NCBI RefSeq assembly: GCF_022549225.1
Contig: NZ_JAKZFD010000001.1
Coordinates: forward strand, 496,001 to 560,000
Length of the DNA stretch: 64,000 bases
Direction of reading: 5' to 3'
Source of the DNA: Pelomonas sp. CA6
GTDB lineage: Bacteria; Pseudomonadota; Gammaproteobacteria; Burkholderiales; Burkholderiaceae_C
Position numbers and translations under genes: made by a program. Below, one piece after another: positions 58,026 to 64,000 of the stretch (position 1 is the stretch's first letter; each line of letters opens with the position of its first letter). The notes beneath the pieces are model-generated. The model did no database searches and was not told the DNA's origin. It saw nothing but the letters and a program-made list of their open reading frames with translations.

Positions 58026-58868
58026 ATGAGGCACGTGAGGATCTGCCAAGGGCTGCTGGCCCTCATGTTGGCCGGGCTGGGGCCGAGCCTGGCGCAAGCC
58101 GCGCCTTGCGGGCGCGAGGTCGTTCTCCCGGCGTCTCTGGTGGCGAGTCCGCTGGTGTTGCTGGGTGAGCTGCACGGCACGGCGCAGATCCCGGAGTTTG
58201 TCCAGGGCTATGTGTGCAGCCTGGCCCGCGTCGTGGACCACGTTGTCCTGGCGCTGGAAATTCCCGCGGACGAGCAGCCGCTGCTCGATGCCTTCCTGGC
58301 GAGCGAAGGGCGCGCAGCCGACCGCCGGGCGCTGCTGGACTCGCCCTTTTGGTCGCGGCCTCTGCAGAGGCAGGACGGCCGCAGCAGTCGGGCGATGCTG
58401 GCCTTGCTGGACGCGGTGCGGCAGCACAACCAGGACCGACCCGCGCGCGCGATCACGGTGGCCGCCATCGCCGATGGGGACGAGCTGCGCATGAGCCAGA
58501 ACGTCCGCACTCTGGTATCCGGGGCCGGTGCTGGGCGCCCCCGCCACGTCGTCGTCGTCATCGGCGAACTCCATGCGGCCAAGCACAAGGGTCATTCGTT
58601 CGACCCCGGGTTTGAATCCCTGGGCTATCTGCTCCGCGATCTGGCGCCGGTGGCGCTGCGGGCGGAGTTCGGCCAGGGCTCGGCCTGGGCGTGCCGGAGG
58701 AAGGACCGTTGCGAAGCGGGTGCGGTGGGTGGGACGCGTGGGGCCCCGCTCGATCGACCGTTCTCCATCTCGCTGATGCCGCCGGAGCGTAAGCCGGGTT
58801 TTGATGGCCGCTATGACGTCGGGGTGGTCGAGGCGTCGGAGCCCGCTTTCCTGGGGCCGATCCCTTGA
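58026..58868 (+). CDS. Exported protein, possibly ChaN/EreA-like fold
   Basis: This 280-residue protein has a signal peptide of about 26 residues (ending AQAAPC). Cys27-28 could suggest a lipoprotein, but the spacing AQAAPC is not a good lipobox. VLLGELHGTAQIPEFV (about 46-61) and VVVVIGELHAAKHKG (about 175-190) are two GELH motifs, as in ChaN-type haem-binding lipoproteins and the related esterase-like superfamily. VLALEIPADEQPLLDAFL also fits that fold. The two GELH motifs suggest a metal- or haem-binding site. The ligand and function are not known. ATG 58026 follows the tRNA terminator. Confidence 0.6.
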   Translation: MRHVRICQGLLALMLAGLGPSLAQAAPCGREVVLPASLVASPLVLLGELHGTAQIPEFVQGYVCSLARVVDHVVLALEIPADEQPLLDAFLASEGRAADRRALLDSPFWSRPLQRQDGRSSRAMLALLDAVRQHNQDRPARAITVAAIADGDELRMSQNVRTLVSGAGAGRPRHVVVVIGELHAAKHKGHSFDPGFESLGYLLRDLAPVALRAEFGQGSAWACRRKDRCEAGAVGGTRGAPLDRPFSISLMPPERKPGFDGRYDVGVVEASEPAFLGPIP

Positions 58869-58887
58869 GTACGGCCGGTGGCGGCGC

Positions 58888-59673
58888 TCAGCCGTGCCGC
58901 GCCGGATCCTGCTGGAAGAAGTCGCGCAGCAGCGCGTACAGCCGCGGATGCTCCTGCGTCATCTCCCGCGGGGCGACGAAGAAGGCCTCCACGGCGACGG
59001 CGAAGAACTCCTCCACGGCCTCGGCACCATAGGGATCGATCAGCGTGGGCTCGCCCGCGTCGACGCGGGCGCAGAAGGCTTCCCACTCGGGGTCGATCAC
59101 GGCGATCCAGTCTTCGCGCGCGGCCAGCGAGGGCAGCGGCGGCACGCCGTCGGCCTCGCCGTCGCGCATGTCCAGCACATGGGCGAATTCATGGATCACG
59201 ACGTTGTAGACCGGCCCGTCGCCGTCCTGCAGCTCGGGGTCCATCTCGCTCCAGGCCAGCATCAGTGGGCCGCCCTCCATCGCCTCGCCGGCGAGCAGCT
59301 CCTCGTACTCGTGGACCACGCCGTCGTCGTCGGTCCACTGGCGCGGGGCCAGCACCTGGTCCTCGTGCATCACGATGCCCACAAAGCCTTCGTACCACGG
59401 CAGCCCCAGCCGCAGCACCGGCAGGCAGGCCTGCGCGGCCACGGCGAGGGCGATCTCGTCGGTGACGGCGAAGCCGGCGGCGCCATGGAATTCCTTGCTC
59501 GCCAGAAAGAGCGAGCAGAGCCGGCGCAGTTCGGCGAGGTCCGCCGCGCTGCGGCGGGCCAGGAAGGGGTAGCGGGCCAGCGTGAGCTGCCACAGCGGCT
59601 CGGGGATCTCGTGGCGGCGCAGCAGGCGGGCTTCGCGGTGCTGGCGCCAGCGGCTCAGCAGGCCGGCGAGCAT
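58888..59673 (-). CDS. mtfA: MtfA-type zinc-dependent peptidase
   Basis: This 261-residue protein is related to E. coli MtfA, a zinc peptidase that binds the repressor Mlc. The zinc motif HEFAH (in VVIHEFAHVLDMRDG, about 155-159) is intact. The downstream Glu ligand is in EFFAVAVEAFF. WYEGFVGIVMHEDQVL and the final EHPRLYALLRDFFQQDP are family features. The ATG at 59673 fits; the upstream frame carries no homology. It lies downstream of lpxH on the same strand. Confidence 0.92.
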   Translation of the reverse strand: MLAGLLSRWRQHREARLLRRHEIPEPLWQLTLARYPFLARRSAADLAELRRLCSLFLASKEFHGAAGFAVTDEIALAVAAQACLPVLRLGLPWYEGFVGIVMHEDQVLAPRQWTDDDGVVHEYEELLAGEAMEGGPLMLAWSEMDPELQDGDGPVYNVVIHEFAHVLDMRDGEADGVPPLPSLAAREDWIAVIDPEWEAFCARVDAGEPTLIDPYGAEAVEEFFAVAVEAFFVAPREMTQEHPRLYALLRDFFQQDPARHG

Positions 59674-59689
59674 GGGCGGTCCCGGCGGG

Positions 59690-60472
59690 TCAAGCGCCGC
59701 AGGGCGCGTGGCGCTGCAGGCCCTGGGCGTCCAGGCGCAGCACATCGGCGCGCGGTGCGCCGCCGTCCAGTTCCCAATCAGACAGCACCCAGCGCTGGCG
59801 TCCGTCGCCCAGCTCGTAAGTCCCGGGGCGGTGGGTGTGGCCGTGGATGAGGACCGGACAGCCGGATTCGGTCAGCCAGTCGCGGCAGGCGGCCTCGTCG
59901 ACATCCGCCCAATTCTCGGGCAGGGCCTGCGCGGCCTGGCTTTGCGCGCGCATCTGCTGCGCGAGCAGCCGGCGCGCCGCGAGCGGCTGGGCCAGCACCT
60001 GGGCCTGCCAGCGCGGGTCGCGCAGCTGCACACGGGCAGCCTGGTAGGCGTGGTCGTCCAGGCACAGCGCGTCGCCATGGCTGACCAGCCAGCGGCGGCC
60101 GAACGCGATCAGGCGAAAGGGGTCGGGCAGCAGCGTGAGCCCCGCGTCGCGGGCCATGGCCTCGCCGAGCAGGAAGTCGCGGTTGCCGTGCACGAAGAAC
60201 AGCGGCCGCCGCGCCGAGGCTTCGCGCAGCAGCGCCAGCGCCTCGGCTTCGAAGCCGGGCTCCAGGCGCGCGTCGTCGCCCACCCAGGCCTCGAAGATGT
60301 CGCCGAGCAGGAAGACGGCATCGGCATCGGTGGCGCGCAGATGCTCGCGCAGGGCCGCCAGCGTGCGCGGCGTCTGCGGCGACAGGTGAAGGTCGGATAG
60401 CAGGTCCAGCCGCTGCCACGCCGCCGGCGCGACCAGCTCATGCAGCGGCGAGGGCAGGGGCAGGCGGCTCAA
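59690..60472 (-). CDS. lpxH: UDP-2,3-diacylglucosamine diphosphatase
   Basis: This 260-residue calcineurin-like phosphoesterase makes lipid X from UDP-diacylglucosamine in lipid A synthesis, at the inner face of the inner membrane. Metal motifs are DLLSDLHL, GDIFEAWVGDD, GNRDFLLG, SHGDALCLDD and the C-terminal HGHTHRPG. The only suitable start is TTG at 60472, 16 bp after the ppiB stop; no ATG precedes the first metal motif, so a rare start codon is likely. ppiB-lpxH is a widespread gene pair. Confidence 0.92.
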   Translation of the reverse strand: MSRLPLPSPLHELVAPAAWQRLDLLSDLHLSPQTPRTLAALREHLRATDADAVFLLGDIFEAWVGDDARLEPGFEAEALALLREASARRPLFFVHGNRDFLLGEAMARDAGLTLLPDPFRLIAFGRRWLVSHGDALCLDDHAYQAARVQLRDPRWQAQVLAQPLAARRLLAQQMRAQSQAAQALPENWADVDEAACRDWLTESGCPVLIHGHTHRPGTYELGDGRQRWVLSDWELDGGAPRADVLRLDAQGLQRHAPCGA

Positions 60473-60488
60473 GATGGTCAGACGTCGA

Positions 60489-60992
60489 TCAGAGCACGAT
60501 GGCCTGGTTGATCACCACGTCTTCCACCGGCACGTCCTGATGGAAGCCGGAGCGGCCGGTCTTGACCTTCTCGATCGCGGCGACGATGTCGGCGCCCTCG
60601 ACCACCTTGCCGAACACGGCATAGCCCCAGCCCGACGGGGTCTCGGACTTGAAGTTCAGGAAGTCGTTGTCGACGGTGTTGATGAAGAACTGGGCGCTGG
60701 CCGAGTGCGGGTCGTTGGTGCGCGCCATCGCGATCGTGTAGCGGTCGTTCTTCAGGCCGTTGTTGGCCTCGTTGCGCACCGTGGCGTCGGTGGGCTTTTG
60801 CTTCATGCCGGGCTCGAAGCCTCCGCCCTGGACCATGAAGCCCTTGATCACGCGGTGGAAGATGGTGCCGTTGTAGTGGCCCTTCTCGACATAGGCGAGG
60901 AAGTTGGCGACGGTCTCGGGCGCCTTGGCGGCATCCAGCTCGATGCGGATGTTGCCCTTGTTGGTCTGCAGTTCGACGGTCTTGGTGCTCAT
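60489..60992 (-). CDS. ppiB: Cytosolic peptidyl-prolyl cis-trans isomerase (cyclophilin B type)
   Basis: This 167-residue cyclophilin lacks a signal peptide. The catalytic region is [19 protein letters not shown], with the [15 protein letters not shown] substrate groove and [11 protein letters not shown]. It resembles E. coli PpiB. The ATG overlaps the stop of the preceding exported paralogue (ATGA), so the pair is translated together. Confidence 0.95.
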   Translation of the reverse strand: MSTKTVELQTNKGNIRIELDAAKAPETVANFLAYVEKGHYNGTIFHRVIKGFMVQGGGFEPGMKQKPTDATVRNEANNGLKNDRYTIAMARTNDPHSASAQFFINTVDNDFLNFKSETPSGWGYAVFGKVVEGADIVAAIEKVKTGRSGFHQDVPVEDVVINQAIVL

Positions 60993-61549
60993 TGCTTGGG
61001 TTCCACGATGGCTTTGTTGACGAGGATGGCCTGCACCGGCAGGTTCTGGTGCATGCCCTTGGATTCGGTGGCGGTGGTGCGGATCGCGTCCACGACCTCC
61101 ATGCCCGAGATGACGTGGCCGAACACCGCATAGCCCTTGCCATCGCGGGCATTGGCGGCGTCCAGCATGGGGTTGTCGACCACGTTGATGAAGAACTGCG
61201 AGGTGGCGGAGTTCGGATCGGCGGTGCGCGCCATCGCGATGCTGCCGCGCACATTGGTCAGGCCGTTCTGGCTTTCCAGCGGGATGGGCGGCCGGGTGGG
61301 CTTCTGTGCCAGGCTGGCGGTGTAGCCGCCGCCCTGGATCATGAAGCCGTCGATCACGCGGTGGAAGATGGTGCCGTTGTAATGCCCGGCCTTCACGTAC
61401 TGCACGAAGTTGGCCACGGTCTTGGGGGCTTTCTCGGCATCCAGCTGGATGCGGATGTCGCCCGCGGTGGTGCTGAGCTTCACGACCTGGGCGGCAGCAC
61501 CCAGGCTGATCAGGGAGGCGGCGAGCGCCAGGCTGAGATGTCGGATCAT
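60989..61549 (-). CDS. ppiA: Exported peptidyl-prolyl cis-trans isomerase (cyclophilin A type)
   Basis: This 186-residue cyclophilin has a signal peptide of about 20 residues ([21 protein letters not shown]), placing it in the periplasm. [16 protein letters not shown] and [33 protein letters not shown] are the catalytic and groove segments, close to its downstream paralogue ppiB. The ATG at 61549 is used because the signal peptide starts there; the frame extends upstream without one. The tandem pair probably arose by duplication. Confidence 0.93.
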   Translation of the reverse strand: MIRHLSLALAASLISLGAAAQVVKLSTTAGDIRIQLDAEKAPKTVANFVQYVKAGHYNGTIFHRVIDGFMIQGGGYTASLAQKPTRPPIPLESQNGLTNVRGSIAMARTADPNSATSQFFINVVDNPMLDAANARDGKGYAVFGHVISGMEVVDAIRTTATESKGMHQNLPVQAILVNKAIVEPKQ

Positions 61550-61649
61550 GGCTGAGAGGTCCGGGGCGTTGAAAAAAGGGCGGCGGCGCGCGGCGGCCAC
61601 CGCGGCGCGATTGTCGCTCAAGCAGGGCGGGGCCGACCCGCGGCGCGGC

Positions 61650-62174
61650 TCAGCGCCCCTGGTTCAGCGCGGTGACGCGCTGCAGCTTGAGCTTCAGCGA
61701 CGACGCATCGCCCAGCGCCAGCTTCAGCGCCCGCTCGTAGGACTGCTGCGCCAGCCGCGTCAGCACGTCGCCCATGTTTTCGAGCGCCTGCGCATGATCG
61801 GGCTGCAGCAGCAGCGCGCGTTCCAGGGCCTGGCGCGCCTGCTCGTAGCGGCCGTGCGCGGCATGCACCACGGCCAGGTTGTTGTAGGGGTCGGGCAGGT
61901 CGGGGTAGTCCTGCACCAGCGATTCCAGCTGGGCCTGGGCGGCATCCAGGCGCTGCAGTTCCAGCAGCATGCTGGCGTGGCTGAAGCGCAGCTTGGGGTT
62001 GCCGGCGTCCTGCGCCAGCGCCGCCTCGGTCAGCTTGAGGGCCTGTTCGCGCTTGCCGGCCAGCCACAGCGACTGGGCCTCGTCCAGCGGTCCGGCCGCG
62101 GCCGCCGGCAGGGCGAGGGACAGCGTGGCCAGGGCCAGCGAAAGCGCGAGGACGGAACGGTGGAGTTTGTTCAT
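61650..62174 (-). CDS. Exported TPR-repeat protein
   Basis: This 174-residue protein has a signal peptide of about 27 residues (ending ALPAAAAG) and three to four tetratricopeptide repeats. The clearest are PDPYNNLAVVHAAHGRYEQARQALERAL and DHAQALENMGDVL (key parts NNLAVVHAAHGRYEQA and ALENMGDVL). It should act as a periplasmic protein-binding scaffold, but the partner is unknown. A homologue next to the cyclophilins and cysS is common in Burkholderiales, to my recollection. It is divergent from cysS. Confidence 0.85.
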   Translation of the reverse strand: MNKLHRSVLALSLALATLSLALPAAAAGPLDEAQSLWLAGKREQALKLTEAALAQDAGNPKLRFSHASMLLELQRLDAAQAQLESLVQDYPDLPDPYNNLAVVHAAHGRYEQARQALERALLLQPDHAQALENMGDVLTRLAQQSYERALKLALGDASSLKLKLQRVTALNQGR

Positions 62175-62358
62175 CGTGGCTGGGGGCCTGTGAGGCGGCG
62201 AGGACCGTTCCGCGGCGGCGCCTGCGGGGGTCGTCGGCCGGGTGGCCCGGTATACTGGCGGCCATTCTAGAGCGACCCTCCAAGCCCTTGCACATGACCT
62301 TCGGCCCGCCACGGGGCAGGCCGCGGGTGTCTGTCTTTACCGGGCCGGTCATCGTTTC

Positions 62359-63743
<1,385 letters not shown>

Positions 63744-63744
<1 letters not shown>

Positions 63745-64000
63745 TGGGGCGTATCGCGACGGCCGGGGTCACCCCGGAGTACTGGGACGAGGCCTGCCGT
63801 CACCTGGTCAAGCGCGACCGGGTGATGAAGAAACTCATCCCCCAGTTCGGCGAGGCCCGGCTGCAAAGCCGCGGCGACGCCTTCACCACGCTGGCGCGCT
63901 CCATCGTTGGGCAGCAGATCTCGGTCAAGGCCGCGCAATCGGTCTGGGACCGCTTCGCGGAGCTGACGCCGGGGCCCTCCAACCGCATCAAGCCCGCCGA
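63744..64000 (+). CDS. DNA-3-methyladenine glycosylase (HhH-GPD, AlkA type), cut by window end
   Basis: The first 85 codons are visible. YWDEACRHLVKRDRVMKKLIPQFGEARLQ and DAFTTLARSIVGQQISVKAA (key part SIVGQQISVKAA) match the N-terminal part of HhH-GPD base-excision glycosylases. The catalytic Asp and the helix-hairpin-helix lie beyond the window. The ATG at 63744 overlaps the cysS stop, so it is translated with cysS. cysS followed by alkA-like and accA genes is frequent in Burkholderiales, which is recollection and not checked. Confidence 0.85.

Overview
The window is a GC-rich (about 70% by eye) stretch of bacterial chromosome. Gene content and order point to a betaproteobacterium of the order Burkholderiales, probably near Rubrivivax, Roseateles or Leptothrix. 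The supporting signs are purM/dnaX-ybaB-recR with a nearby small SRP RNA, lldD-type lactate oxidation, argH/algZ-algR, ppc/hemC-hemD-hemX-hemY, and lpxH beside tandem cyclophilins. This placement is inference; no 16S gene is present. Both window edges cut genes: a kinase-like/HDOD protein on the left and an AlkA-type DNA glycosylase on the right.

Left part (1-16 kb). Two paralogous kinase-HDOD regulators come first: a likely pseudokinase-HDOD, then an intact Ser/Thr kinase-HDOD-GAF. An HCCA-isomerase-like protein, the SRP RNA (minus strand), and an unassigned leader with a terminator-like hairpin ahead of a small unknown gene follow. Next are SirB2, purM, the dnaX-ybaB-recR-MAPEG run, a large palindromic repeat, mltD-gloB, and a methyltransferase overlapping rnhA.

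Middle (16-39 kb). This holds an RND efflux pair, a Crp/Fnr regulator, a dCMP-deaminase-like protein and two small unknown proteins. An S46 dipeptidyl peptidase is followed by a TonB-dependent receptor. Then come lldD with a LysR regulator, a DUF454 membrane protein, the second copy of the palindromic repeat, dinB, a chemotaxis receptor, a bacteriohemerythrin, argH, and the divergent AlgZ/AlgR two-component pair.

Accessory block (38.4-50.3 kb). A DUF2087 gene and a complete type I-E CRISPR-Cas locus (cas3, casABCDE, cas1, cas2) lead into an array of 25 repeats and 24 spacers. The block sits between algR and ppc/hemC. In Pseudomonas and relatives argH-algZ-algR-hemC-hemD-hemX-hemY are contiguous, so it looks like an insertion into an old conserved neighbourhood. 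Repeat decay at the far end shows that new spacers enter on the cas2 side.

Right part (50-64 kb). Here are ppc, the haem genes hemC-hemD-hemX-hemY, two identical tRNA-Arg(ACG) genes with promoter and terminator, a secreted protein of uncertain family, mtfA, lpxH, two cyclophilins (one cytosolic, one exported), a TPR protein, and cysS overlapping the truncated glycosylase gene.

The most unusual signals are: (i) two ~0.6-kb palindromic repeats whose arms co-vary and which both lie between convergent genes; (ii) the pseudokinase/kinase HDOD pair; (iii) the hairpin-controlled leader at 5.5 kb; and (iv) the CRISPR island within the argH-alg-hem synteny block.
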